A stretch of DNA of 64,000 nt from positions 1-64,000 of the forward strand of contig JAAYBV010000050.1 of NCBI GenBank assembly GCA_012744475.1, read 5' to 3'. A program made the translations under genes and the position numbers. Within the stretch, counting starts at the first letter, position 1. Every line of letters begins with the position of its first letter. This stretch comes from Phycisphaerae bacterium. GTDB lineage: Bacteria > Planctomycetota > Phycisphaerae > Sedimentisphaerales > Anaerobacaceae. Shown piece by piece: positions 1-8,064 of the stretch. The notes beneath the pieces are model-generated. The model saw only the letters and a program-made list of their open reading frames with translations, made no database searches and had not been told where the DNA came from.

Positions 1-1
1 C

Positions 2-169
2 GGGGCGACGACGACGCTGCCGCCGGCCCTGGGCGCGACGACGCAGAACTGGCTGGCGCGGTCGCAGTACGCCGCCGACGGATATTTTGCCGGCTCGCTG
101 GATGACTTCGTGATCTACAGCCGGGCCCTCTCGCCCGGCGAAGTCCGCTACCTAGCCGGCGACCGGTAG
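2..169 (+). CDS. C-terminal fragment of a LamG-like (concanavalin A-like) secreted protein
   Basis: The open frame runs in from the left edge and stops at 167-169, leaving 55 residues. The end has the signature of a LamG/concanavalin A-like jelly roll: AGSLDDFVIYSRALSPGEV, that is, the last beta strand (F-x-G-x-[LI]-D-D-[FV]) followed by a short helix. This pattern closes LamG domains in many planctomycete and Bacteroidetes secreted glycan-binding proteins. The rest of the protein lies outside the window, so its enzyme domain, if any, is unknown. A strong hairpin follows 35 bases after the stop. Confidence 0.7.
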   Translation, partial: GATTTLPPALGATTQNWLARSQYAADGYFAGSLDDFVIYSRALSPGEVRYLAGDR

Positions 170-203
170 CGTCCCTGCTTGATACGATGGTTTCGCATGA
201 TCC

Positions 204-236
204 ACCGGGCCTGTGCCACCCCAGCACAGGCCCGGT
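204..236 (+). terminator. Strong hairpin after the LamG-like gene, terminator-like
   Basis: A perfect 13-bp stem (204-216 with 224-236, core CCGGGCCTGTGC) closes over a 7-base loop, 35 bases after the stop of the upstream gene. There is no real T-run after it, so it is either a Rho-independent terminator of the GC-hairpin-only kind or an mRNA 3' end protector. Confidence 0.5.
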
Positions 237-357
237 TCACATGTCCAGAGGACGCGCATTTGTCCTGGACCGACACGTTATCGGGCAAGAGCGATCCCTC
301 ATAACCTGCCAGGAGGTCACGATTTAGCCGGGGAGCTTCAAATACAGCCTCTTCCGA

Positions 358-386
358 TTGACTTTTCCATGCCGAGGGGATATACT
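358..386 (+). promoter_or_regulatory. Sigma70-type promoter upstream of parA
   Basis: TTGACT at 358-363 and TATACT at 381-386 are separated by exactly 17 bases, giving five of six matches in each box. Transcription would start near 393, leaving a 5' leader of about 220 bases before the parA start codon at 616. No other gene on the plus strand lies between. Confidence 0.6.
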
Positions 387-615
387 GTGTTCTGGCAAAC
401 GGGGCGTTCAAACACGCGGTCCGCACATGACAGCCGCGTGGATGGGCGTGTGCACGTTCTGCCGGATTCCACACGGGGGTGGATGCGTACATCAGCCGGA
501 GGCTCCAGGGTATTTCTGCAACGACCGGGCACACGCTGTCGCTGTATGGGCCGAGAGTTGTCACGGCCTCGGGACGGCATTCCGGCCGGGGCGTGCTCCG
601 AGAGGTGGGTGATAC
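387..615 (+). other. Long leader of parA without a recognisable gene
   Basis: The roughly 220 bases between the predicted transcription start and parA hold no convincing open frame. I recognise no riboswitch class in them. The region is GC rich and could fold extensively. Confidence 0.3.
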
Positions 616-1512
616 ATGCGGACCATCGCGATGGTCAATCAGAAGGGTGGGTGCGGCAAGACCACCACGGCGATCAACACCGCCGCTGCCTTCGCCACGC
701 AGGGGCAGCGCGTCCTGCTGGTGGATCTGGACCCGCAGGCCCACGCCACCATCGGTCTGGGCTATGACCCCGACGCCTTCGACCGCACTGTTTACGATCT
801 TCTCAGCGGTGCCGAGAACAGCCTGCACGCCGTGGTCACGCACACGCAGACGGAGGGGCTCGATCTGCTGCCCTGCAACGTGCTTCTGGCCAGCGCCGAG
901 CTGGAGCTGGGGGCCGTACCCGGCAAGGAACTGCTGCTCGGACGCGGCCTGGCGGACGCACGCCAGGACTACGATTTCTGTGTCATCGATTGCCCGCCGT
1001 CGCTGGGCATTCTGACGCTGAACGCGCTCGTCGCCAGCACGGATATCATTGTGCCGGTGCAGGTGCACTACTACGCGCTGGAAGGGCTTAAGCGGTTGCT
1101 TGAGACGATACGAGTCATTCGCGACCGTTTTCATCCCTATTCAATGGAGAACATCAGCCTGCTTCTGACGTTTGTCGAAGAGCGGCGAACGTTCAGTCGG
1201 CAAATCCAGCAGCAGATGCGCGAGATCTTCGGAGACCTGGTGTTCGATACGGTGATTCATCGCGACGTTCGGCTGCCGGAATCCCCCAGCGCGGGCGAGT
1301 CCATTCTGACGTATGCCCCACGAAGCCGGGCGGCGGCCGACTACCGGGCGCTGGCTCGTGAGATTACCGACGGCGAGGCCAAACCGGACGAGCAATGCGC
1401 CGGCTCGGTTATCCGTCGCGGCATCCAGAAGCATCTGGTCAACCTCTTCGACGGCGTCTGGATCCCCAAAGGCGCGCGCACCTACCGCCCGGGAATCATC
1501 GAGTCCACCTGA
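616..1512 (+). CDS. Orphan ParA/Soj-family P-loop ATPase
   Basis: 298 residues. The protein opens with the deviant Walker A of the ParA/MinD class (KGGCGKTTTAIN, residues 10-21), then VLLVDLDPQAHAT (A' box) and VIDCPPSLG (Walker B). ParA-type ATPases dimerise on nucleotide and bind DNA non-specifically to position chromosomes, plasmids or protein cargo. No ParB gene follows, so this copy is an orphan and may position something other than a chromosome. The usual fold ends near residue 255. A further 40 or so residues (around GVWIPKGARTYRPG) form a C-terminal extension that I do not recognise. GAGAGGTGGGTGATAC precedes the start and supplies a ribosome site. Confidence 0.85.
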   Translation: MRTIAMVNQKGGCGKTTTAINTAAAFATQGQRVLLVDLDPQAHATIGLGYDPDAFDRTVYDLLSGAENSLHAVVTHTQTEGLDLLPCNVLLASAELELGAVPGKELLLGRGLADARQDYDFCVIDCPPSLGILTLNALVASTDIIVPVQVHYYALEGLKRLLETIRVIRDRFHPYSMENISLLLTFVEERRTFSRQIQQQMREIFGDLVFDTVIHRDVRLPESPSAGESILTYAPRSRAAADYRALAREITDGEAKPDEQCAGSVIRRGIQKHLVNLFDGVWIPKGARTYRPGIIEST

Positions 1513-1587
1513 GAGACCCGCTTCCACCGTTGTTGGGCACAGACCTGCGAGCGGACCGGCCTTGCCTGATCGCGTCCGCTGTGTTCG

Positions 1588-1800
1588 TCATTGCTTCTGC
1601 TGTGTCTTCCACGCCAACAGGAAGAAGATCGCGGCGGCCGTCACGCAGAACGCGATGATGAGATTGTAGCTGATCGGGTCGAGCGAGCCGTAGCCCAGGA
1701 ATTCGTATCGCGCGGGCGACGCGCGCCAGGGTCGGCGTCCCAGGGTTAGCACGATGGCAACGAAGGCCCACAGATTGCCGGCGACGAAGTACCTCAACAT
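1588..1800 (-). CDS. Small two-helix membrane protein
   Basis: About 70 residues, beginning MLRYFVAGNLWAF. Two hydrophobic segments (about residues 5-20 and 46-65) are joined by a short loop containing YEFLGYGSLDP. Two ATG codons lie six bases apart (1806 and 1800). I chose 1800 because GGAG then sits 8 bases upstream, against 2 bases for the first. Longer in-frame extensions upstream are rich in Arg and look non-coding. The function is unknown. The gene is divergent from the polysaccharide lyase and convergent with parA. Confidence 0.55.
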   Translation of the reverse strand: MLRYFVAGNLWAFVAIVLTLGRRPWRASPARYEFLGYGSLDPISYNLIIAFCVTAAAIFFLLAWKTQQKQ

Positions 1801-1916
1801 ATCCATTTCTCCAACAGCAATGCGGCTGCCCGCACGACCGGCGCCAAAAACCTGCCCTGTTTGCCTGGCGATTGTCTCGCGAGACCGGCGGGCTGTCAAA
1901 CACCGTCCTTATGGGC

Positions 1917-1945
1917 TTGGACGGGGAAGACCGATCTGCTATGCT
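1917..1945 (+). promoter_or_regulatory. Promoter of the PL8 lyase gene
   Basis: TTGGAC (1917-1922), a 17-base spacer and TATGCT (1940-1945) predict a start near 1952, about 43 bases before the lyase ATG. Confidence 0.5.
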
Positions 1946-1994
1946 GTGGGGGACGAACCTCAATATGTAATCTCGGATTGGACGGGACTGTTCC

Positions 1995-4082
1995 ATGCGA
2001 AGACAGAGTCTCCTGCCGGCTGCTGCAACCACTCTCGCATTTTGGATGACCGGCGTGTGTGTCGCCGGCGGCAGCGGGGACGTCTCGCTGCTCCGCGATC
2101 AGATGATCGAGTGGTACGGGCGTGGCGCGCCGCGGGCAGGGGTCGTCGAGAGGTACATCCACGGACAGAGACCCGACGGTTCCTGGCCGGACATTGACTA
2201 CGCCAACACGGACCCCGGCGGGTGGCGGACCTACGAACACCTGGGACGGACCCTGGAGATGGCCAGGGTGTACCGGGCTGCGGGGCATCCGATGGCGGAC
2301 AATCCGGCGTTGCGTGCGGCCGTCGTGGCGGCCATCGAGCATTGGACGAACGAAGACTACGTCAATTCGAACTGGTGGTATCCGCAGATCGGTGTGCCCG
2401 ATGCGCTGGCGCCGACGCTGGTGCTGATGGCCGAAGCGGCGCCAGGCGACTTGCGAGACAAGGCTATACGGCAGATTCTTGGCCGCAGCAAGATGGGCAT
2501 GACCGGCCAGAACAAGGTCTGGCTGGCCGGGATCGCGTTCATGAAAGGTCTGCTCTGCGACGATGCTGCAATGATGCGCGAGGCGCGAAATCAGATCTTC
2601 GAAGAGCTTCATGTCACGATCCAGGAGGGTATTCAGCCGGACTACTCGTTTCACCAGCACGGCCCGCAATTGCAGTGGGGCAACTACGGCGCCGCCTTCA
2701 GCGCGGACATGATCCAGTGGGCCAGCATCTTCCGGGACACGGACTACGCTCTGACGCCCGAACAGATCGATCTGCTCGGACGCTATCTCCTGGAAGGAAC
2801 CGCCTGGATTGTCTGGAACGGGCGGATGGATATCAGCGGATGCGGCCGGCAGATCTTCCGCGATTGCCAGGCGAGCAAGGGACGCTCCGTCATTCGCCAT
2901 CTCGATCTGATGGCGGAGATTGACCCCACCAGGGCCAATCTCTATCGAGACGCGATCGCCTGCAATCAGCCGGGCCAAGCCAACACCTTCGTGGCACATA
3001 AGCACTTCTGGCGATCCGATATCAGCGTTCAGCGCCGGCCGAATTGGTACGCGTCGGTGAAGATGTGCAGCACCCGTGTGATCGGCGCCGAAACCTGCAA
3101 CAATGAGAACATGCTCGGCCTGCACCTGGGTGATGGGGTCACGTACTTCCAGCGGACCGGGCAGGAGTACGAGGACCTGTTTCCCGTCTGGGACTGGCGG
3201 CGCCTGCCCGGGACGACATGCGAGCAGGACCAGGGAACGCTTGTGCCAAGCTCGGCACTGTGTCGGGGTCGCAGCGATTTCGTCGGTGGCGTTTCGGGCG
3301 GCCGATGCGGCCTCGCGGCCATGGAATACCTCCGCGACGGTCTGAGCGCCCGCAAGGCGTGGTTTTTCCTCGAAGACGCGGTTGTCTGCCTGGGGGCTGG
3401 GATAGCGTGCGACACGCCCGAGACGGTGCTGACGTCGGTGAATCAGTGTGCTGCGAACGGTCCGGTGACGATTTCCGTCGACCGCCGACTGGGTCACCTG
3501 TCGAAAGGCCAGCGTTCAACCGGTCCGCACGAATGGCTCCATCATGATGGGATGGGCTACGTCTTCCTGACGCCGGGCAAGACCACCGCCGGTGTGCTGA
3601 CACAGACTGGCACGTGGCACGATGTGCACCGCCGGGAATCGACGCAGCCCGTCGAGCGGGACGTGTTCAATCTCTGGATCGACCATGGGGCCAGACCCGA
3701 TGCGGAACAATATGCTTACGTGGTCTGTCCCGATGTTTCCGTCGAGGCAATGAGGAGGCTCTCTGAGGCGCCTCCCGCGCGCATCGTGGCCCAATCGAAC
3801 GAGTTGCTGGCGATCGTGAGCCATGACGGAAAGCTGTTACAGGCCGCCTTCTTCCGGCCCGGGCAAGTTACATGGGGCGACGGTCGGACCCTGGCGGTCG
3901 ACGAGCCGGCCCTTGTCATGCTCGACGAAACCCGGGTCTTTCCCCGTCTCCGCGTTTGCGATCCGACCCAGAAGCGAAAGGCGCTCCGCGTCCGGCTTTC
4001 CTGGTACTCCAAGGCCGAAATCGTCGTTCCCCTTCCGGAAGGAGGATTCGCCGGCCAGACTGTGGATGTAAACCTTCATTAG
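1995..4082 (+). CDS. Secreted polysaccharide lyase family 8 (hyaluronate/chondroitin/xanthan lyase type)
   Basis: 695 residues with a signal peptide (about 1-24). PL8 enzymes cleave uronic-acid-containing polysaccharides such as chondroitin, hyaluronan or xanthan by beta-elimination outside the cytoplasm. The N-terminal alpha/alpha toroid is recognisable. An aromatic patch SNWWYPQIGVP lies around residues 125-135. The catalytic Asn is in TGQNKVW (N173). The His/Tyr pair is in QHGPQLQWGNYG, H222 and Y231, with the 9-residue spacing of chondroitinase AC (H225/Y234). The remaining C-terminal part (about 370-695) is beta-rich, as in the family. The substrate cannot be read from the sequence. The gene stands alone behind its own promoter. 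Confidence 0.85.
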   Translation: MRRQSLLPAAATTLAFWMTGVCVAGGSGDVSLLRDQMIEWYGRGAPRAGVVERYIHGQRPDGSWPDIDYANTDPGGWRTYEHLGRTLEMARVYRAAGHPMADNPALRAAVVAAIEHWTNEDYVNSNWWYPQIGVPDALAPTLVLMAEAAPGDLRDKAIRQILGRSKMGMTGQNKVWLAGIAFMKGLLCDDAAMMREARNQIFEELHVTIQEGIQPDYSFHQHGPQLQWGNYGAAFSADMIQWASIFRDTDYALTPEQIDLLGRYLLEGTAWIVWNGRMDISGCGRQIFRDCQASKGRSVIRHLDLMAEIDPTRANLYRDAIACNQPGQANTFVAHKHFWRSDISVQRRPNWYASVKMCSTRVIGAETCNNENMLGLHLGDGVTYFQRTGQEYEDLFPVWDWRRLPGTTCEQDQGTLVPSSALCRGRSDFVGGVSGGRCGLAAMEYLRDGLSARKAWFFLEDAVVCLGAGIACDTPETVLTSVNQCAANGPVTISVDRRLGHLSKGQRSTGPHEWLHHDGMGYVFLTPGKTTAGVLTQTGTWHDVHRRESTQPVERDVFNLWIDHGARPDAEQYAYVVCPDVSVEAMRRLSEAPPARIVAQSNELLAIVSHDGKLLQAAFFRPGQVTWGDGRTLAVDEPALVMLDETRVFPRLRVCDPTQKRKALRVRLSWYSKAEIVVPLPEGGFAGQTVDVNLH

Positions 4083-4159
4083 CACGCGACGCAGCGTTTG
4101 CAGCGTGGCCGTCAGGGCACTGGGGGGAATCCGGATGTACACCGTGGTCACAACGAGTC

Positions 4160-4699
4160 TCAAGCCTTCGCCAGCATGGCCCTCCAGCGGTTGATGTGGC
4201 CGTCCTCGTCGGCCTGGTCCTTCTCGACGACCCTGCGGGTCTCATCGTCCCAGTCGATGGTCTCCAGCAGTTCAGCGTAGTGGTGGACCGCCTTGGATTC
4301 CACCCAGATCCCGGTTCGGAACATGGCCTTCTTGCCGAGCATCCGCGAGCCGAAGCCGAAGGCGAACCCGACCATCCAATACGCGGCCCGCAAGATGCTC
4401 GGACGGAAGCCGTACTCGTACAGCTTGATCTGGAAATCCTGATAGTGGCCCATCTCGTTGCACATCGCGGCGACGAGCTGGCGGTTGACCTCGTTACGCT
4501 CCCGGGTGAGCTGGAATTTATAGATCGTCTGGGCCATCAATTCCAGGGTATGGAGAGTGCGCAAGCCCTTCCGGACAGCCGCGAGCCGCTCCGGCGGGAA
4601 TCCTTCTCCCCGCATCTTGAAATCCGCATCGCGCATCTGCGGGCGGATAATGGAAACATCGTACTTCGTTTTCGTCGCCGATTCTTGCTTCTCAGCCAT
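4160..4699 (-). CDS. COQ7-like ferritin-fold di-iron protein
   Basis: 179 residues. The four-helix di-iron ligand set of the COQ7/ferritin-like class is complete: E53 (TLELMAQ), E82-x-x-H85 (NEMGH), E134 (VESKAV) and E165-x-x-H168 (DEDGH). COQ7 itself hydroxylates demethoxyubiquinone at the membrane, and a hydrophobic stretch at 102-118 fits membrane association. Menaquinone is the usual quinone in this group of bacteria and no ubiquinone gene is nearby, so the substrate is open. GGGGAG seven bases upstream supports the start. The gene is last in a minus-strand run after the Ntn hydrolase, with a gap of 91 bases. Confidence 0.7.
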   Translation of the reverse strand: MAEKQESATKTKYDVSIIRPQMRDADFKMRGEGFPPERLAAVRKGLRTLHTLELMAQTIYKFQLTRERNEVNRQLVAAMCNEMGHYQDFQIKLYEYGFRPSILRAAYWMVGFAFGFGSRMLGKKAMFRTGIWVESKAVHHYAELLETIDWDDETRRVVEKDQADEDGHINRWRAMLAKA

Positions 4700-4790
4700 C
4701 CGAGACTCCCCTTAATCCACTTCCACATGACCGGTTTACAGACCTTCCGTGACTTCCTATACGCCGCTTGACTGAAGTGGTTCAGCCTGG

Positions 4791-5894
4791 TTAGTGGGGC
4801 GATGTTGTTTCCGGGTAGGCGGCCAGCATCTCGATGAGTGCGTCGGGCAACTGAGCGATCATGGGTGTCTGCCGGACGGTGTAGAAAACGAGCCATCGGT
4901 TCACGTCCCCATCGTAGTCGGCAAGATGCGGATTCAGCAGACCCACGTGCGTAGTGTTGATGCTGATCGTGCGGACCGGGGTCTTCGGCGTGAAGTCGAG
5001 GTCCTTGAAGCGGACGGTCCGGACCTCGGCGCATCGCTGGGTCCTATAGTGGATTTCAAGGTTCCTGAGATCGTAGACGATGCTCCATTTCGTCGCATCA
5101 CCCTGACGAACGGCGGCCAGCGTTTCAAAGGCGTACCGGATCGCCTTTGGGCGTGAGTCGTCCGGCCGATAGTCTTTGAGCCGATCCGCTGCGACGACAA
5201 ACCGGTCGAGAGAATCGTGCGAACCTTTTCGCATCGGCCGCGTGCCGCCGAATCCTTCATGCTGGCCGAGGAAGCCGAGTGATTCGGCGCACGTATTGTT
5301 CGTGATCAGCTTGTGGGGCAGCTCGTTGCCTGCGTGGCAGATGAGTCTGCCGTCAATGAACTCGACGACCGCCGCACTGCCCTGTGCATCGCTGACGAAG
5401 AAGTGCAGAGGCATGGGCATAGAAGGCGAGATGCGGACGGCCTTGTCCGTGGCGATGACCTCGTCCACAGTTCGGCTGTTGTCGAGCTGATATTGCACCC
5501 AGGCGGTTACGGCGGGCCGCCGGTCGGGCGCCGGATTGCGGGCCGCCGCCAACATGAGCGTCTCGACGACCAGGCCGACCTCATTCATCCCCCCGTTGGG
5601 CATTTCCCGTCCATACTGATTGAACGTGACACTGCCGTATTGGGAGACCCACTCGGCGGCGTTCTCCGCCGGGTCGAGCATCAGCGCTCGCTTGGCGATG
5701 CCGCTCTTGTTGACGATCAGCAGGCCCTGGTCGAGATGCCAGTCGTAGTTCTTGCCCGCCAGCAGGTCCTCCTGAAGGAACGCCGTGCACGCGCAGGTGT
5801 TGGCGATGCAAGAAAGAACGATCGCAATGAATGCGGTCAAGACCATCAACCGTTGCCGCGCAGAAACCTGCTCTGATGTGACAGGCATGGCCAT
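4791..5894 (-). CDS. Secreted linear-amide C-N hydrolase, penicillin V acylase / choloylglycine hydrolase family
   Basis: 367 residues. A signal segment (about 10-33) ends immediately before CACTAFLQ. Cleavage would expose the Ntn nucleophile Cys36 of the family's C-T-x-F motif. GKNYDWH (D51) and the PNGGMNEVGL block are the other conserved signatures. These enzymes hydrolyse amide bonds in penicillin V, bile-acid conjugates or N-acyl homoserine lactones. The substrate here is unknown, and export suggests an extracellular amide. GGGAG seven bases before ATG fixes the start. It is 45 bases downstream of the aldolase gene on the same strand, so the two may be co-transcribed although no metabolic link is evident. 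Confidence 0.75.
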   Translation of the reverse strand: MAMPVTSEQVSARQRLMVLTAFIAIVLSCIANTCACTAFLQEDLLAGKNYDWHLDQGLLIVNKSGIAKRALMLDPAENAAEWVSQYGSVTFNQYGREMPNGGMNEVGLVVETLMLAAARNPAPDRRPAVTAWVQYQLDNSRTVDEVIATDKAVRISPSMPMPLHFFVSDAQGSAAVVEFIDGRLICHAGNELPHKLITNNTCAESLGFLGQHEGFGGTRPMRKGSHDSLDRFVVAADRLKDYRPDDSRPKAIRYAFETLAAVRQGDATKWSIVYDLRNLEIHYRTQRCAEVRTVRFKDLDFTPKTPVRTISINTTHVGLLNPHLADYDGDVNRWLVFYTVRQTPMIAQLPDALIEMLAAYPETTSPH

Positions 5895-5939
5895 GCGATA
5901 GCTCCCGAAGAAGTATGTGTGCCTTCGTCGCCGCGCGAC

Positions 5940-6734
5940 TCAGCTCTTGAGGACGTTGAGGGCCTCGCTGACGCCGGCGCCGTGGTGAACCATCTGGCTC
6001 AGTGCCCGGATCATCCTGTCGGGGTGCTCATGTTGAAAGGCGTTGCGTCCGATGGACAGTCCCGTTGCGCCCGCCTCCAGCGCGCCTTCGACCATGCGGA
6101 AGATTTCTTCGTCGCTGCCCATCTTGGGCCCGCCGGCGATCACCACCGGCACGGGGCAGCCTCTGACCACCTCGCGGAACGACTGTGCGCTGCCGGTGTA
6201 GACGACCTTGACGATGTCGGCCCCGAGTTCGGCCCCGATGCGGGCGGCCAGCTTGGCGTGCTCGACGTCGTACTCGTCACGGACCTTCGGGCCGCGCGTG
6301 TAGACCATCGCCACCAGGGGCATCTGCCAGAACGCGCAGCGTTCACCGACCAGGCCGAACTGGCGGAGCATCTCACGGTCGGTTTCCGCGCCCACGTTGA
6401 CGTGGATCGAGACCGCGTCGGCCCCGAGCTTGATCGCCTCCTCGACGGTGCAGACCAGTTCCTTGGCGTTGGGGTCCGGGCTCAGCGACGTGCCCGCCGA
6501 CAGATGGATGATCAGGCCGACGTCCTGACCGGTCCCGCGATGGCCTGCTCGGACCATGCCTTTGTGCATGAGGATCGCGTTGGCGCCGCCGGAGACGACC
6601 TTGCTGATGGTCGTCCGCATGTCCGCCAAGCCCTCGATCGGGCCGACCGTGACGCCGTGGTCCATCGGGACGATGACCGTCTTCTGCGAGTTGCGGTCGA
6701 TGATGCGTTCCATTCGTATGGCTTTGCCGATCAT
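5940..6734 (-). CDS. DhnA/ADH-synthase-type class I aldolase
   Basis: 264 residues, matching archaeal 2-amino-3,7-dideoxyheptulosonate (ADH) synthase / class I fructose-bisphosphate aldolases of the DhnA type. The opening [28 protein letters not shown] (Asp25), AMVYTRGP (Tyr145, proton donor) and DIVKVVYTG (Lys176, Schiff base) all fit. The Lys-Tyr spacing of 31 equals that in MJ0400 (Lys184/Tyr153). ADH synthase starts the alternative aromatic pathway of methanogens. Sitting directly downstream of aroB, it may feed the shikimate route here, but ordinary fructose bisphosphate aldolase activity is also possible. I start at 6734 because AGGAG lies 8 bases upstream; the ATG at 6752 lacks a site. 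Confidence 0.75.
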   Translation of the reverse strand: MIGKAIRMERIIDRNSQKTVIVPMDHGVTVGPIEGLADMRTTISKVVSGGANAILMHKGMVRAGHRGTGQDVGLIIHLSAGTSLSPDPNAKELVCTVEEAIKLGADAVSIHVNVGAETDREMLRQFGLVGERCAFWQMPLVAMVYTRGPKVRDEYDVEHAKLAARIGAELGADIVKVVYTGSAQSFREVVRGCPVPVVIAGGPKMGSDEEIFRMVEGALEAGATGLSIGRNAFQHEHPDRMIRALSQMVHHGAGVSEALNVLKS

Positions 6735-6830
6735 GGCTGAATCTCCTGACATTCCGGATTTCGGACTTCCAATGGCGGATGGGACCTGCGGCTGGGCCGC
6801 ACACGCTCATCCGCACCAGACTTGCGCCCT

Positions 6831-6859
6831 ACTGTACTTGCCTTTGTGTCCAAGGCAAG
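6831..6859 (-). promoter_or_regulatory. Possible promoter/operator of the aldolase gene, with an 8-bp inverted repeat
   Basis: On the minus strand TTGCCT (6858-6853) and TACAGT (6836-6831) are 16 bases apart. A perfect inverted repeat, CTTGCCTT/AAGGCAAG (6837-6844 and 6852-6859), covers the -35 box and exactly fills the spacer, the position of a repressor operator. The T-run lies before the hairpin on the minus strand, so this is not a terminator of aroB. Confidence 0.35.
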
Positions 6860-6884
6860 AAAAAAGCACCTCGCCCGGAGCGCG

Positions 6885-7991
6885 TCACCGGTCATCCACC
6901 ATCGATTGTGTCACTTTTTCGACGATGCGGCGGTCGACTTCCAGGGCATACTGACCGTCGGGGCAGTGGACCCGGCCGAGCTGGCCGAGCAGAACGAACC
7001 TGGGCCATCGGTCGATCGCCTTCTTGTCGTGCCTGATGAGGTCGATCAGTTTCTCTGCATCGAGGTCCGGGGGCAGTGTCACCGGGACGCCGAGTCTTGA
7101 GAGCAGTGTGGTGACGCGTTCGAGCCGGCCGGGCTCGGAGAGGCCCATCTCGATTTCGATGCGGCCCGCGGCGACGATCCCGATCGCGACCGCTTCGCCG
7201 TGCAGCAGCCGATAGTTGCTCGCGGACTCGACGGCGTGTCCGATCGTGTGGCCGTAGTTGAGCATCCGTCGCTGGTTTCGCTCGTCAGGGTCGGCCTCGA
7301 CGACGCGGCCCTTGATCGCACAGTTGTGCTGCGCGAGCGTCTGGAGGACCTCGCCTTGACGGTCGAGAATGACGTCCATCTTCTGTTCGAGGAATTCGAA
7401 GTACTCCGCGTCGGCGATCAGCGCGTGTTTGACCGACTCGGTCAGGCCACTGCGATATTGTCGCTCATCGAGCGTCCGCACGGTCGCGACGTCCACGTAC
7501 ACCGCCGCCGGGTGCCAGAAGGCCCCGAAGGCGTTCTTGCTGACGCTGGAGTCGACGCCGGTCTTGCCCCCGATGGCGGAATCGGCCTGGGCCAGCGTCG
7601 TCGTGGGGATCTGGACGATGGGCACGCCGCGTTTGAAGATCGCCGCCGCAAAGCCGGCCACGTCGCCGACCGTGCCTCCGCCCAGCGCGACCACGACCGT
7701 ATCGCGTCCAAGGTAGGCCTTCTCCATTGCCTCGACGATGGCCACGGCGGTGGTGATGTTCTTGGAGACCTCGCCGGGCGGGTCGATGACGAAGTGGGGT
7801 ACCGGCCGGCCGCCCAGCAGCGTGTCGAGGTGGCCGGCGGCGACCACATTGGCATCGGCAATTACGAACGGCCGGCGGTGGCCGAACGCGCTCTTGATCT
7901 GCGGCCACAGGTTTGCCAGGAACCCGCTGCCGACAGCGACTTTGTAGCTCCCCGGCCGGGAGGCCGGGACCTTGATTTCCAGTTCGTGCAT
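6885..7991 (-). CDS. aroB: 3-dehydroquinate synthase
   Basis: 368 residues, full length. AroB converts DAHP to 3-dehydroquinate using NAD and a divalent metal, the second step of the shikimate pathway. The glycine-rich dinucleotide block GGGTVGDVAGF, the motif TTLAQADSAIGGKTGVD, and the metal ligands in LTESVKH (Glu), NYGHTIGHAVE (His) and LLHGEAVAIG (His) are all present. This is the classical enzyme, not the archaeal DHQ synthase II. The only in-frame ATG is at 7991. It has no good ribosome site of its own and may be coupled to a seven-codon open frame just upstream. It is divergent from aroDE and followed by the ADH-synthase-like aldolase. Confidence 0.95.
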   Translation of the reverse strand: MHELEIKVPASRPGSYKVAVGSGFLANLWPQIKSAFGHRRPFVIADANVVAAGHLDTLLGGRPVPHFVIDPPGEVSKNITTAVAIVEAMEKAYLGRDTVVVALGGGTVGDVAGFAAAIFKRGVPIVQIPTTTLAQADSAIGGKTGVDSSVSKNAFGAFWHPAAVYVDVATVRTLDERQYRSGLTESVKHALIADAEYFEFLEQKMDVILDRQGEVLQTLAQHNCAIKGRVVEADPDERNQRRMLNYGHTIGHAVESASNYRLLHGEAVAIGIVAAGRIEIEMGLSEPGRLERVTTLLSRLGVPVTLPPDLDAEKLIDLIRHDKKAIDRWPRFVLLGQLGRVHCPDGQYALEVDRRIVEKVTQSMVDDR

Positions 7992-7993
7992 AG

Positions 7994-8017
7994 TCAGACT
8001 TTGTACTCGAAGCTCAT
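7994..8017 (-). CDS. Possible seven-codon leader frame of aroB
   Basis: A strong Shine-Dalgarno (GAGAGGAGG, 8040-8032) precedes ATG at 8017, which opens the frame MSFEYKV and stops at 7996-7994, two bases before the aroB ATG. The aroB start itself lacks a site at the right distance, so translation may reach it by coupling. The peptide contains Phe and Tyr, but only one each, so classical aromatic attenuation is a weak idea. Confidence 0.3.
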   Translation of the reverse strand: MSFEYKV

Positions 8018-8064
8018 TCGCGAATCAGGATCCTCCTCTCCTGCATACCATCCGACGAACCGGT

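Noticed and set aside
148-1134. A 328-codon open frame on the minus strand opposite parA
   Set aside because: It is antisense to a clear ParA gene, its translation is Arg/Gly-rich without any domain, and GC-rich genes commonly produce such frames.
1896-3497. A 533-codon minus-strand frame opposite the PL8 lyase
   Set aside because: The lyase has conserved catalytic motifs, while the opposite frame shows low-complexity composition and no motif.
6837-6859. Hairpin between aroB and the aldolase gene as an intrinsic terminator of aroB
   Set aside because: The T-run lies before the stem on the minus strand, and an A-run follows on the plus strand, so it cannot be a normal intrinsic terminator in either direction.
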